This document shows, piece by piece, positions 26,061 to 34,125 of a stretch of DNA of 39,954 nt. Within the stretch, counting starts at the first letter, position 1; the number at the start of each line of letters is the position of its first letter. Made by a program: the position numbers and the translations under genes. This DNA comes from Azotobacter beijerinckii (GTDB taxonomy: Bacteria; Pseudomonadota; Gammaproteobacteria; Pseudomonadales; Pseudomonadaceae): positions 1 through 39,954 of the forward strand of contig NZ_FOFJ01000033.1 of NCBI RefSeq assembly GCF_900110885.1, read 5' to 3'. The notes under the pieces were generated by a model. It saw only the letters and a program-made list of their open reading frames with translations. It was not told where the DNA came from and did not search any database.

Positions 26061-27464
26061 ATGGCCTTGCTCAGCTTTCTCGGCGCAACTCAAGAAGTGA
26101 CCGGCTCCTGCTACCTGATCGAGACGCGCGACGGCAGCCGCGTGCTGCTCGAATGCGGCATGCACCAGGGACACCGCGAGGAAGAGGAAGACAATGCCCG
26201 GCCGTTTCCCTTCGACCCCGGCAGCCTCGATGCCGTGGTCATCTCCCATGCGCACATCGATCACAGCGGCCTGCTGCCGCGCCTTGCCGCCGCCGGCTAC
26301 CGGGGACCGATCTTCGCCACCGAAGCCACCTGCGAGCTGATGGAGCTGATGCTGCTGGACTCGGCCCACATCCAGGAAAACGATGCCGAATGGGAGAACA
26401 AGTGGCGCGCGCGCCTCGGCAAGCCCCCGGTGGAGCCGCTCTACACCACGGCCGACGCCGAGAAGGCGCTCTCCCTGTGTCGCCCGCAGCCCTATGGCAG
26501 CGCCTTGGAAGTGGCCCCGGGAGTGATCGTCACCTTCCACGAAGCCGGGCACATCCTCGGCTCGTCCATCGTCGAGATGGAACTGCACGATCACCACCTG
26601 ACCCGCCGCCTGGTGTTCTCCGGCGACCTCGGCAACACCTGCACGCCGCTGATGCGCGACCCGACACCCCTCTCCCGGGCCGACGTGGTGTTGATGGAGT
26701 CCACCTACGGCGATCGCGACCACCGCTGCGGCGAGGACACCCTGAACGAACTCGTCGAGATCCTGCAAACCGCCCACCGCGGGGGCGGCAACGTGCTGAT
26801 CCCCGCCTTCGCCGTCGGCCGCACCCAGGACCTGCTGTTCTACCTCGGGCGCTTCTACCAGGAAGGCCGCCTGCCCCAGCAGGCGGTGTTCCTCGACAGC
26901 CCGATGGCGATCAAGGCCAACGCCATCTATACGCGCTTCAGCGAGCACTTCGACCCGGTCGACCGTGCCCTGCTCCAGGCCAGGGGCGTCAAGCGCGTCG
27001 AGGACTGGCTGCCGATCCTGCGGTGCACGCCCACCCCCGAGGAATCCATGGCGATCAACCGGATCAGGAGCGGCGCCATCATCATCGCCGGCAGCGGCAT
27101 GTGCACCGGCGGGCGTATCGTCCACCACTTCAAGCACAACCTCTGGCGCACGGAGTGCCATCTGGTGTTTCCCGGCTTCCAGGCCCGGGGCACCCTGGGC
27201 CGGCGCATCGTCGACGGCGCCGACAGCGTCAAGGTCCTCCACCAGCGCATCGCCGTGCGTGCCCAGGTGCACACCCTCGGCGGCTTTTCCGCCCATGCCG
27301 GGCAGTCGCAGCTGCTCGACTGGGTGAGGCATTTCGACCACCGCCCCGAGCTCTACCTGGTTCACGGGGAGCTGGAGAAGATGCAAGTCCTGCAGCAGGT
27401 CCTGCACGAGCGCCTGAACTGGACGGCCAACATTCCCGAGCGCGGCGAGCAAATAGCAATCTGA
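26061..27464 (+). CDS. Beta-CASP metallo-beta-lactamase-fold hydrolase (RNA exonuclease-like)
   Basis: A 467-aa MBL-fold protein with a beta-CASP insertion, the group that includes CPSF73-like RNA nucleases. The metal motif SHAHIDHSG gives His63, His65, Asp67 and His68. Further ligands lie in EAGHILGSS and FSGDLGN, and the beta-CASP motifs are STYGDRDH, IPAFAVGRTQDLL and GSGMCTGGRI. The C-terminal FSAHAGQSQLLDWV contains the last conserved His. A bacterial RNA- or DNA-processing role is likely, with substrate unknown. The start at 26061 has a GAGGAAA ribosome site. It is divergent from the phosphoketolase-like gene and upstream of the LOG gene (141 bp), possibly one operon. Confidence 0.88.
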   Translation: MALLSFLGATQEVTGSCYLIETRDGSRVLLECGMHQGHREEEEDNARPFPFDPGSLDAVVISHAHIDHSGLLPRLAAAGYRGPIFATEATCELMELMLLDSAHIQENDAEWENKWRARLGKPPVEPLYTTADAEKALSLCRPQPYGSALEVAPGVIVTFHEAGHILGSSIVEMELHDHHLTRRLVFSGDLGNTCTPLMRDPTPLSRADVVLMESTYGDRDHRCGEDTLNELVEILQTAHRGGGNVLIPAFAVGRTQDLLFYLGRFYQEGRLPQQAVFLDSPMAIKANAIYTRFSEHFDPVDRALLQARGVKRVEDWLPILRCTPTPEESMAINRIRSGAIIIAGSGMCTGGRIVHHFKHNLWRTECHLVFPGFQARGTLGRRIVDGADSVKVLHQRIAVRAQVHTLGGFSAHAGQSQLLDWVRHFDHRPELYLVHGELEKMQVLQQVLHERLNWTANIPERGEQIAI

Positions 27465-27605
27465 AGCAAGGCGGCAGTAAGATGGTTGCGCGAGCCGGAA
27501 CAATCGACCGACCGCCGCCACACCAGGCCGTCATGATGACCAGGCCTGCCATCGGAGCGATGCCATCCGCAGCATCGCCGAGGTTCAGTGCAAAAGGAGA
27601 AGTCC

Positions 27606-28685
27606 ATGCCTTTCGAACCGGACGAGTTCCTCTCTCGTCACTTCCAGACCAGCGGCGTCGATATCAATGCGCTCGTCGATGTCCTGGTCGATGAAACCGT
27701 TCCCGAGACCAGTCCCAACCTGCCGCTCTACCGGGAGATGCTCTACACCGTCATCCGCATGGCCCAGGCCGACCGCAACCGCTGGGACGCCAAGATCATG
27801 CTGCAGACCCTGCGGGAAATGGAGCTGGCCTTCAGCCGCCTCGAGCAGTTCAAGCGCCGGCGCAAGGTCACCGTGTTCGGCTCGGCGCGCACGCCGCCCG
27901 AGCATCCGCTGTACGCCCAGGCCCGCGAACTCGGCCGCACCCTGGCCCGCCACGGCCTGATGGTCATCACCGGGGCCGGCGGCGGCATCATGGCCGCCAC
28001 CCACGAAGGCGCGGGGCTGGAGAACAGCCTCGGCTTCAACATCACCCTGCCCTTCGAACAGCACGCCAACGCCACCGTCGAAGGCACGCCGAACCTGATG
28101 TCCTTCCACTTCTTCTTCGTGCGCAAGCTGTTCTTCGTCAAGGAGGCCGACGCGCTGATCCTCTGCCCGGGCGGCTTCGGCACCCTGGACGAGGCGCTGG
28201 AAGTGCTGACCCTGATCCAGACCGGCAAGAGCCCGCTGGTTCCGGTGGTTCTGCTCGACGAGCCGGGAGGCACCTACTGGGCGGATGCCCTGCAGTTCAT
28301 CCGCAAGCAGCTGGAAGGCAACCGCTACATCCTGCCCAGCGACATGCACCTGCTTCACCTGGCCAACAGCGCCGAGGAGGCGACCGAGGAAATCGCCCAG
28401 TTCTACCGCAACTACCACTCCAGCCGCTGGATCAAGGACCGCTTCGTCATCCGCCTGCATCACGCCCTGAGCGAAGCGGCGCTGGAACACCTGCGCAGCG
28501 AGTTCACCGACCTCTGCCTAGGCGGCACCTTCGAGCAGCAGGCCTACGGAGACAGCGAACAGGACGAACCCGAACTCCGCCACCTGACGAGTCTGGCCTT
28601 CGTCTTCAACGCCCGCGACCACGGCCGGCTGCGCCAGCTGCTCGACTTCATCAACCTTTCGCCGAACTGGGCCGTCAAGGCCTGA
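27606..28685 (+). CDS. LOG-family protein (nucleotide phosphoribohydrolase-like)
   Basis: A 359-aa protein with a central Lysine-decarboxylase-like/LOG Rossmann fold. VFGSARTPPEHPLY opens the domain near residue 97 and CPGGFGTLDEALEVLT is the PGGxGTxxE motif near residue 190. LOG proteins cleave nucleotide 5'-monophosphates to base and ribose phosphate (cytokinin activation in plants; PpnN-type nucleotide homeostasis in bacteria). This one is longer than a minimal LOG (about 190 aa), with an about 90-residue N-terminal and an about 100-residue C-terminal extension. The start at 27606 follows AAAGGAG. It ends 216 bp from the convergent recX. The gap holds only a weak GC hairpin (28813-28837). 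Confidence 0.87.
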   Translation: MPFEPDEFLSRHFQTSGVDINALVDVLVDETVPETSPNLPLYREMLYTVIRMAQADRNRWDAKIMLQTLREMELAFSRLEQFKRRRKVTVFGSARTPPEHPLYAQARELGRTLARHGLMVITGAGGGIMAATHEGAGLENSLGFNITLPFEQHANATVEGTPNLMSFHFFFVRKLFFVKEADALILCPGGFGTLDEALEVLTLIQTGKSPLVPVVLLDEPGGTYWADALQFIRKQLEGNRYILPSDMHLLHLANSAEEATEEIAQFYRNYHSSRWIKDRFVIRLHHALSEAALEHLRSEFTDLCLGGTFEQQAYGDSEQDEPELRHLTSLAFVFNARDHGRLRQLLDFINLSPNWAVKA

Positions 28686-28901
28686 CCCCGAACGCGCCAT
28701 CGAGCCCGAACAAGCCGCCCGCAGGCGCTCCCACCTTCCGGCATAGACGCAGCGAATCCCCATCGACAACCGGCGCGCGGCATAGAACAGCCACGTGCCG
28801 CCACGTCGCGTAGCCGGATGAATGAAGGCTTTCCGGCCTGCAGGAAATGGGGGATGCGGCGCCGACGCAGCACGGCTTGGCGAGCCCGGGAAAGCCGAAG
28901 C

Positions 28902-29372
28902 TCAGCAGTCGTCGGAGATGCTGCCGCGCAGCAGGCGGCCGATCATCTCGGGGGGAAAGCCGCGATAATTAAGAAAACGCCCCTGGCGGGCGCGCTCGCG
29001 GGCATCGCCGGGCGGGCAGCCGGCGAACTTGCGTCGCCAGGTGTCGGTCAGCAGCCCGGCCCAGTCCACTCCGCTCTCGAGCAACGCCTGTTCGATGGCC
29101 TGCCGCGGCAGACCGCGCCGGGCCAGCTCCTCGCGGATGCGCAGAGGACCGTAGCCGGCCCGCGCCCGGCTGGCCACAAAGGACTCCAGATAGCGGCCTT
29201 CGCTGAGCAGCCCCTCGTCCGCCAAGCGGTCGAGGGCCGCCTCGATCAGCGGCGCCGGAGCGCCACGCCGCTCCAGCTTGCGGGTCAGCTCGACCCGACC
29301 GTGCTCGCGGTGCGCCAGCAGATCCATGGCAGCCCGCCGCACTGCGGCGGGGCTGTCGAGCGGGCTCGTCAT
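28902..29372 (-). CDS. recX: RecX regulator of RecA
   Basis: A 156-aa RecX protein, which binds RecA filaments and limits recombinase activity. It has the all-helical three-repeat architecture: [55 protein letters not shown], and the C-terminal [17 protein letters not shown] repeat. The start codon lies 8 bp after the recA stop codon, so the two genes share an operon and SOS control. Length and position are typical for Pseudomonas. Confidence 0.95.
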   Translation of the reverse strand: MTSPLDSPAAVRRAAMDLLAHREHGRVELTRKLERRGAPAPLIEAALDRLADEGLLSEGRYLESFVASRARAGYGPLRIREELARRGLPRQAIEQALLESGVDWAGLLTDTWRRKFAGCPPGDARERARQGRFLNYRGFPPEMIGRLLRGSISDDC

Positions 29373-29380
29373 AGACGGAC

Positions 29381-30430
29381 TCAGTAGTCGAGGTCGGCGT
29401 CGGCCGGCTCGTCGGCCACGGCTGCCGGCCGGGCACTGGCAGGCGCGGCGAGCAGCTGCTCGCGGATGCTCTTCTCGACGGCCGCGGCAACCTCCGGATT
29501 GTCCTCGAGGAACTTGGCCGCGTTGGCCTTGCCCTGGCCGATCTTGTTGCCCTGGTAGCTGTACCAGGCGCCGGACTTCTCCAGCAGACCGAGCTGCACG
29601 CCGAGGTCGATGATCTCGCCGTTACGGTAGATGCCCTTGCCGTAGAGGATCTGGAACTCGGCTTGGCGGAAGGGCGGCGCCACCTTGTTCTTCACCACCT
29701 TGACGCGGGTCTCGCTGCCCACCACCTCGTCGCTGTCCTTCACCGCGCCGGTACGGCGGATGTCCAGACGTACAGAGGCATAGAACTTCAGGGCGTTGCC
29801 GCCGGTGGTGGTTTCCGGGTTGCCGAACATCACGCCGATCTTCATGCGGATCTGGTTGATGAAGATCACCAGGCAGTTGGCGTTCTTGATGTTGCCGGTG
29901 ATCTTGCGCAACGCCTGGGACATCAGCCGCGCCTGCAGGCCGACGTGGGCATCGCCCATCTCGCCTTCGATCTCCGCCTTGGGTACCAGCGCCGCCACGG
30001 AGTCGACGATGATCACGTCCACCGCGTTGGAGCGCACCAGCATGTCGGTGATCTCCAAGGCCTGCTCGCCGGTGTCGGGCTGGGAAACCAGCAAGTCGTC
30101 GACGTTCACCCCGAGTTTGGCGGCGTAGTCCGGGTCCAGTGCGTGCTCGGCGTCGACGAAGGCGCAGGTGGCACCCTGCTTCTGCGCCTCGGCGATCACC
30201 GACAGGGTCAGGGTGGTCTTGCCGGAGGATTCGGGGCCGTAGATCTCGACGATCCGCCCCTTGGGCAGGCCGCCGATGCCAAGCGCGATGTCCAGACCCA
30301 GGGAGCCGGTGGAAATGGCCGGAATCGCCTGGCGCTCGTGATCGCCCATGCGCATGACCGCACCCTTGCCGAACTGCTTTTCGATCTGGCCCAGAGCCGC
30401 GGCCAAGGCGCGCTTCTTGTTCTCGTCCAT
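29381..30430 (-). CDS. recA: Recombinase RecA
   Basis: The 349-aa DNA recombinase and SOS co-protease. Walker A is [10 protein letters not shown], the L1/L2 DNA loops are visible ([51 protein letters not shown]), and the acidic C-terminal tail ends [10 protein letters not shown]. The start at 30430 ([14 protein letters not shown]) has GAGG upstream. A perfect LexA operator lies 44 bp upstream. recX follows at once, and pncC precedes it on the same strand. Confidence 0.99.
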   Translation of the reverse strand: MDENKKRALAAALGQIEKQFGKGAVMRMGDHERQAIPAISTGSLGLDIALGIGGLPKGRIVEIYGPESSGKTTLTLSVIAEAQKQGATCAFVDAEHALDPDYAAKLGVNVDDLLVSQPDTGEQALEITDMLVRSNAVDVIIVDSVAALVPKAEIEGEMGDAHVGLQARLMSQALRKITGNIKNANCLVIFINQIRMKIGVMFGNPETTTGGNALKFYASVRLDIRRTGAVKDSDEVVGSETRVKVVKNKVAPPFRQAEFQILYGKGIYRNGEIIDLGVQLGLLEKSGAWYSYQGNKIGQGKANAAKFLEDNPEVAAAVEKSIREQLLAAPASARPAAVADEPADADLDY

Positions 30431-30473
30431 CGGAGACCTCGCGTGTTCAGAAGGGCCTGTCGGCCGCCTCAAG

Positions 30474-30489
30474 CTGTATAAGTAGACAG
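30474..30489. promoter_or_regulatory. LexA (SOS) box of recA
   Basis: CTGTATAAGTAGACAG fits the CTGT-N8-ACAG SOS consensus exactly. It lies 44 bp upstream of the recA start and overlaps the likely -10 region, so LexA would block transcription until DNA damage. Confidence 0.93.
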
Positions 30490-30517
30490 TATTAGAGCAC
30501 AGGAAAAGTCTGCTCGC

Positions 30518-31051
30518 CTACCCCTGCGCCGGCCCATTTCCGTGATGCCGAGCACTTCCTTCGGGGGCCTCGCCGGCAACCAGGCGAATCAGCCCGGTCA
30601 GGGCGTCCTGCACCGTTCGTCGACGCACACCATCGCGATCGCCGGGGAAGAGCCGGCATGCCGTGAACAGGCGCTCGCCATCGGCCCAGGCTAGCCAGAC
30701 GGTGCCGACCGGCTTCTCCGGCGAACCGCCACCGGGGCCGGCGACCCCGCTCACCGCCACAGCGTAGCGGGCGCCGCTGCGCGCCCGGGCGCCCTGTGCC
30801 ATGGCCGCGACGACCTCCCGGCTGACCGCACCGACCCGCTCGAACAGTTCGACCGGCACACCAAGCTGAAGCGCCTTCTGACGGTTCGAATAGGTGACGT
30901 AACCGGCCTCGAACCAGGCCGAACTGCCGGGGATGCGGGTGATCGCCTCGGCGATGCCGCCGCCGGTACAGGACTCGGCAGTGCTCGCCTGCTCGCCCTG
31001 TGCGCGCAGGCTCTCGCCGAGTTCGGCGGCGAGGCGGGTGATTTCGTCCAT
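30518..31051 (-). CDS. pncC: Nicotinamide-nucleotide amidohydrolase PncC (CinA C-terminal type)
   Basis: A 177-aa stand-alone CinA C-terminal domain, the NMN deamidase that recycles nicotinamide mononucleotide. The active-site stretch STAESCTGGGIAEAITRIPGSS-like, followed by FEAGYVTYSN and SGVAGPGGGSPEKPVGTVW, is complete. The start at 31051 has GGAG upstream. In Pseudomonas it sits between mutS and recA. Here the recA side is normal, but the mutS side is interrupted after 12 mutS codons. Confidence 0.94.
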   Translation of the reverse strand: MDEITRLAAELGESLRAQGEQASTAESCTGGGIAEAITRIPGSSAWFEAGYVTYSNRQKALQLGVPVELFERVGAVSREVVAAMAQGARARSGARYAVAVSGVAGPGGGSPEKPVGTVWLAWADGERLFTACRLFPGDRDGVRRRTVQDALTGLIRLVAGEAPEGSARHHGNGPAQG

Positions 31052-31122
31052 GGTGCTCTCCGAGCTGAATCGCAGCAGGGCGATACCGTACACTAGCGCC
31101 TTTTGTACGCAAGGCCTGGTTG

Positions 31123-31194
31123 ATGAGCGATCTCTCCGAACACACGCCCATGATGCAGCACCAACGGCAAAATCAACCTAACCTGCTGATATAA
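31123..31194 (+). pseudogene. mutS: mutS 5' remnant, interrupted
   Basis: Codons 1-12 read MSDLSEHTPMMQ, the start of MutS in this group (the following QY/QL...KxxHPD segment should come next). After CAGCA (31160) all similarity ends; the frame continues HQRQNQPNLLI and stops at 31192. The divergent position next to pncC is exactly where mutS belongs. No other part of the 850-residue protein is found in the window, so mutS is split by inserted DNA. The internal codons Met10-Met11 (ATGATG) lie at the junction and could serve as a start if this stretch is repeated at the far end of the insert. Identification rests on the short N-terminal motif plus synteny. Confidence 0.75.
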
Positions 31195-31369
31195 AAGAAC
31201 TATCTTAGTTTACCGTCTAATTCGGGCAAGCTCGGCACATACCCGGCAAGCCAGCGTTTTCGGGGAGGGCCAAGGCAGTATTAGACAAGCTGCAGGCCTT
31301 ACTGCTGCATGATCGGCGCACCGAAATCCCCAGTCCCTCTCCACCTTTATTACCTTGCCGAAGGCCTTC

Positions 31370-31771
31370 TCAGGCATCGCGCAGAAGGTCGTGGTTATCG
31401 AGCAGCCTGTAGGCAACCTCCGGGTTCCTCTCCAACCCGCGGCGAATGGCTGCCGGGATCGACTGGCGGGTTTTGCGGCACAGACCGGGCAACTCGTCGA
31501 TACGAATGACGATCCCGCGCATGGTCCGCACTTCGTTGAAGCCAGGGGCGATTTCCACGCGGATGCCCAACTGCTCGAACATCCGGCGCTGCATATGCTC
31601 GAGGTCGTCCAGGCTGGCGAGGTTTTCCAGCCGTTCGAGCAGGCGCTTTTCCTCCTGGCGGGTCAGGCGCAGGATGCGCAGATCGGCGCCGGGCGTTTCC
31701 AGCAGTCGCTCATGCCCGCAGACGCAGACGCCGGGCGGGCATGGCTGGCGGATCGGATGAGGGAGTGTCAT
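31370..31771 (-). CDS. Conserved-looking hypothetical protein next to the mutS junction
   Basis: A 133-aa protein I cannot assign. It has a Cys pair near the N-terminus (CVCGHERLL), a charged helical middle with coiled-coil character (LTRQEEKRLLERLENLASLDDLEHMQRRMFEQLG), and a C-terminal basic segment (IRRGLERNPEVAYRLLDNHDLL). GGAG precedes the ATG at 31771. It is the first gene inside the island, 210 bp from the mutS break; no integrase or excisionase motif is seen. The 31195-31369 stretch between it and the mutS remnant holds no gene. Confidence 0.6.
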   Translation of the reverse strand: MTLPHPIRQPCPPGVCVCGHERLLETPGADLRILRLTRQEEKRLLERLENLASLDDLEHMQRRMFEQLGIRVEIAPGFNEVRTMRGIVIRIDELPGLCRKTRQSIPAAIRRGLERNPEVAYRLLDNHDLLRDA

Positions 31772-31859
31772 GAACTCCGAGCATAGCGTCCGGTGCCACC
31801 TCGGCGGCGAAGATAAGGGCGGCGACCCTCACCACAGACCGCAAGATGTGTATCGTGTG

Positions 31860-31865
31860 TATAAT
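31860..31865 (+). promoter_or_regulatory. -10 element upstream of hicA
   Basis: A perfect TATAAT lies 31 bp before the hicA ATG within the GTGTATCGTGTGTATA repeat. No good -35 is visible, so an activator or an extended element may be needed. Confidence 0.4.
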
Positions 31866-31896
31866 GCACGCCGTATTCGGAGCAATCAGGGGGGTG

Positions 31897-32079
31897 ATGC
31901 GAAGCAAGGACGTGATCGAGATGCTCGAGGACGATGGCTGGTACGAGGTGGCCGTAAAAGGTAGCCACCACCAATTCAAACACCCGATCAAACCTGGCAG
32001 GGTGACAGTTCCCCACCCGAAGTCAGAAATACCGAAGGGAACGCTTCACAACATACTGAAACAAGCCGGCCTCAAATGA
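31897..32079 (+). CDS. hicA: HicA-type toxin (mRNA interferase)
   Basis: A 60-aa HicA toxin: small, basic, double-stranded-RNA-binding-like fold with the catalytic His24 in GSHHQFKHP, followed by VTVPHPKSEIPKGTLHNILKQAGL. It cleaves mRNA in a translation-independent way and is neutralised by HicB. The ATG at 31897 (MRSKDVIEMLEDDGWY) is chosen over the longer reading because HicA begins there and a purine-rich ribosome site precedes it. hicB follows 31 bp later on the same strand, the standard order. Confidence 0.93.
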   Translation: MRSKDVIEMLEDDGWYEVAVKGSHHQFKHPIKPGRVTVPHPKSEIPKGTLHNILKQAGLK

Positions 32080-32110
32080 AGCCGGCGATACCCGTAACCG
32101 AGGGTGAGAT

Positions 32111-32512
32111 ATGAAATTTCCAGTCGTTCTGCACAAAGATGACGGCAGCGACTACGGCGTGACCGTTCCCGATGTCCCCGGCTGCTTCTCCGCTGGCTCG
32201 ACCGCGGCGGAAGCGCTCGATAACATCCAGGAAGCCCTCGAACTTCACTTCGAGGGGCTGGTCGCCGATAACGAGCCACTGCCTCAACCCAAGGATGTCG
32301 ATGCGCATATGGCCAATCCCGACTACGCCGGTGGCGTGTGGGCGGTCGTTGACTTTGACGTGACCCCCTATCTCGGCAAAGCCGTTCGCTTCAATGCGAC
32401 CTTGCCAGAGCACCTTCTGCAGCGTATCGACGCTCGCGTACAGACCGACCACCGCTATGCGTCACGATCGGCCTTCCTCGCGGCCGCAGCCTTGCGCGAG
32501 CTGACCCAGTAA
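32111..32512 (+). CDS. hicB: HicB-type antitoxin
   Basis: A 133-aa HicB antitoxin. The N-terminal degenerate RNase H-like fold (FPVVLHKDDGSDYGVTVPDVPGCFSAGSTAAEALDNIQEALELH) neutralises HicA. The C-terminal ribbon-helix-helix (ARVQTDHRYASRSAFLAAAALREL) should bind its own promoter. The ribosome site is AGGGTGAG before the ATG. Length and gene order match the longer HicB class with an RHH domain. Confidence 0.94.
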   Translation: MKFPVVLHKDDGSDYGVTVPDVPGCFSAGSTAAEALDNIQEALELHFEGLVADNEPLPQPKDVDAHMANPDYAGGVWAVVDFDVTPYLGKAVRFNATLPEHLLQRIDARVQTDHRYASRSAFLAAAALRELTQ

Positions 32513-32819
32513 CCGACCGAGCACAAGAAGCTCCCCCTACTGGTGGCCGGCCAGAGGCCGGTCAGATCAGTCTTTCGTAGTCCGAGAGAAGCTTGACGCT
32601 TTGCGTCAGCCCCTGCATCGAAAGTCGATCAAGGAATTCGCGAGAGCCTTTATCTGAGATGGAGCGGTTGGAAAGCCTTATAGGGCAGCCGCTCTTGCCG
32701 TGCCCTCCATCCCCAGCGCACCTTGCGGCAATCGCCGGTGAGCGGACCTTGCTCTCTTGATACACCGGCGACCGGTGGTGGATAGTGGCCGCCTTCTTAC
32801 ACTCGGCGAAGACATTCCC
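32513..32819. other. 307-bp gap after hicB
   Basis: No convincing gene or RNA is seen. One 87-aa reading on the minus strand (32562-32825) has no recognisable family and lies across the start region of the next gene; I regard it as a chance or decayed frame. Nothing else stands out. Confidence 0.4.
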
Positions 32820-33215
32820 ATGCAATTGATCAGAGGCATTCCCCTGCTGTTGTTCGTTTTCCTGGCTTACAACGCGGTCATGATGACGGGTACTGGCAAC
32901 CTAGATACCGTGGTGTTCCAAGGGACTTTGCTGTCCGGCGCACAATGGCTTTTCACCACGTCGGACTTGCTGTTGACGCTGGCCCTGATCGCCTTGGGCG
33001 GCGAAGTAGTCAAGTCCACCCGCTCCAGCAATGCCTCGATCATCGACCATGCCCTGTCCATGCTGCTGTTCGTGGCCCTCCTGGTGGAGTTCATAGGCTA
33101 TAGCGCGGCGGGGACTTCGACGTTTTTCCTCATGACCCTCATGTCTTTCATCGACGTGCTGGCAGGATTTACCGTCACCATTTCCTCCTCCCGGCGCGAC
33201 GTAGGGTACAACTAA
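32820..33215 (+). CDS. Small four-helix inner-membrane protein
   Basis: A 131-aa protein with four clear hydrophobic segments (about 5-24, 41-62, 75-94 and 98-118) and a charged tail (SSSRRDVGYN). The family is unknown to me; a phage holin or superinfection-exclusion role is possible from island context but unsupported by sequence. The ATG at 32820 is chosen at the first membrane segment; the upstream reading is longer but not hydrophobic. After the gene, a strong GC stem (33241-33278) may end transcription. Confidence 0.6.
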   Translation: MQLIRGIPLLLFVFLAYNAVMMTGTGNLDTVVFQGTLLSGAQWLFTTSDLLLTLALIALGGEVVKSTRSSNASIIDHALSMLLFVALLVEFIGYSAAGTSTFFLMTLMSFIDVLAGFTVTISSSRRDVGYN

Positions 33216-33301
33216 CGGAAACCTGCTCCTGCCAGCGCCACCTTCCCCCGCTGCCGCCAAGTCGGCAGCCTGGGGAGGTTCCGAGGCGAACTCGCTCAGC
33301 G

Positions 33302-33357
33302 ATTACCCACCGTTTGCATCGGTAGACAAGGCTGCGCCGTTGTCTACCCTACTTGCT
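33302..33357. repeat. REP-like hairpin repeat, copy 1
   Basis: A 56-bp unit containing GGTAGACAA...TTGTCTACC with an inner GGC/GCC pair. Copy 2 lies at 34380-34435 in the same orientation, with 49 of 56 bases identical; two of the seven differences fall in the hairpin loop. This copy supplies the last codons of the truncated antitoxin at 33303-33500. Confidence 0.75.
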
Positions 33358-33500
33358 GCGTGCCCGACGGCTTCGGTCAGGGCCACACGATGCACGGCCC
33401 CCTGGCGCCCGGCCTTAACGTCGACGATGGCGGCCAGCAGTTCCTCGCCGATATTGCGCTTGACGTCACGTTCGAGCAGCTCTTTCTCGGTCAGGGACAT
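33303..33500 (-). pseudogene. Truncated Xre-type antitoxin
   Basis: The 65-aa product begins like a HigA/Xre antitoxin (ELLERDVKRNIGEELLAAIVDVKAGRQGAVHRV) but stops before the expected helix-turn-helix (SQAQFA...EWEQGRRQPSG). From about residue 50 the frame runs into the 56-bp REP-like repeat and ends at its TAA. The lost part is the DNA-binding domain, so this is a remnant, perhaps broken by repeat insertion. It lies 11 bp downstream of the intact antitoxin gene, on the same strand. The family call is from sequence memory. Confidence 0.55.
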
Positions 33501-33511
33501 GGTTGTGACCC

Positions 33512-33799
33512 TTAACCCGCCAGCGCTCGAATGACGTGCTCCGGGTCATTGTGGATGGCGCGCAGCAGAGCCTTGGCCGGGCCGGTCGGCTCGCGGCGGC
33601 CTTGCTCCCAGTTGCGCAGAGTGCCCACCTGCACATCGATCATCGCGGCAAACTTGGCCTGCGAAAGACCGGTGGCCTTGCGGATCTGCTTCACCTGCAA
33701 GGCATCCACGGTGAACTCGCGGGACGGCTGGCGTTCGCCGCGAACGATTTCGTCCATTTGCACGACGCTTTCCATGAGGTCGTCGAAAAACTTACTCAT
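33512..33799 (-). CDS. Xre-family antitoxin (HigA/NadS-like)
   Basis: A 95-aa antitoxin with a helix-turn-helix: QIRKATGLSQAKFAAMIDVQVGTLRNWEQGRREPTGPAKALLRAI. The start at 33799 (MSKFFDD) follows GGAGG. Its toxin gene precedes it 5 bp upstream on the same strand, the toxin-first order typical of higBA. It should repress the shared promoter through the inverted repeat at 34149-34165. Confidence 0.9.
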   Translation of the reverse strand: MSKFFDDLMESVVQMDEIVRGERQPSREFTVDALQVKQIRKATGLSQAKFAAMIDVQVGTLRNWEQGRREPTGPAKALLRAIHNDPEHVIRALAG

Positions 33800-33804
33800 G
33801 ATGG

Positions 33805-34119
33805 TTACCTCCACGTCTCGATGATGCGTTTGAGCGCTTTGCGCTCGTCGGCAGTCAGGTCATCCTTCTCGTTCTTCGGATAGATCAGCAGCAGGGCGAT
33901 CTGCGATTCCGAGACGAAGTGATAGTAGATAACCCGGGAGCCACCCCGTTTTCCATGCCCCTTCGAGGCGACACGCACCTTCCGAATGCCTCCAGTGCCC
34001 TCGATGACATCGCCGACATCGGGGCGCTCGGCCAGCGCCTTCTGGAAGGTTGCGTAGCTGTCGTCATCCAGCAACTCGCGCAGGCGCCTGGTAAATATGG
34101 GGGTTTCGATGAATATCAT
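33805..34119 (-). CDS. RelE/HigB-family toxin
   Basis: A 104-aa toxin of the RelE/ParE superfamily: FIETPIFTRRLRELLDDDSYATFQKALAERPDVGDVIEGTGGIRKVRVASKGHGKRGGSRVIYYHF, then YPKNEKDDLTADERKALKRIIE. Such toxins cut mRNA on the ribosome; the conserved RKVRVAS...GGSRVIYY core is typical of HigB/YgiU-type members. The start at 34119 (MIFIETPIF) is preferred; no ribosome site is visible, and the promoter places the start of transcription close to the ATG. Confidence 0.9.
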   Translation of the reverse strand: MIFIETPIFTRRLRELLDDDSYATFQKALAERPDVGDVIEGTGGIRKVRVASKGHGKRGGSRVIYYHFVSESQIALLLIYPKNEKDDLTADERKALKRIIETWR

Positions 34120-34125
34120 GCGCGC

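Noticed and set aside
31153..31310. ATGCAGCA (31153-31160) and TGCTGCAT (31303-31310) as element end repeats
   Set aside because: Only 8 bp and inverted rather than direct; likely chance in this GC-rich DNA.
32562..32825. 87-residue minus-strand frame in the gap after hicB
   Set aside because: No family features, no ribosome site, overlaps the start region of the membrane protein gene.
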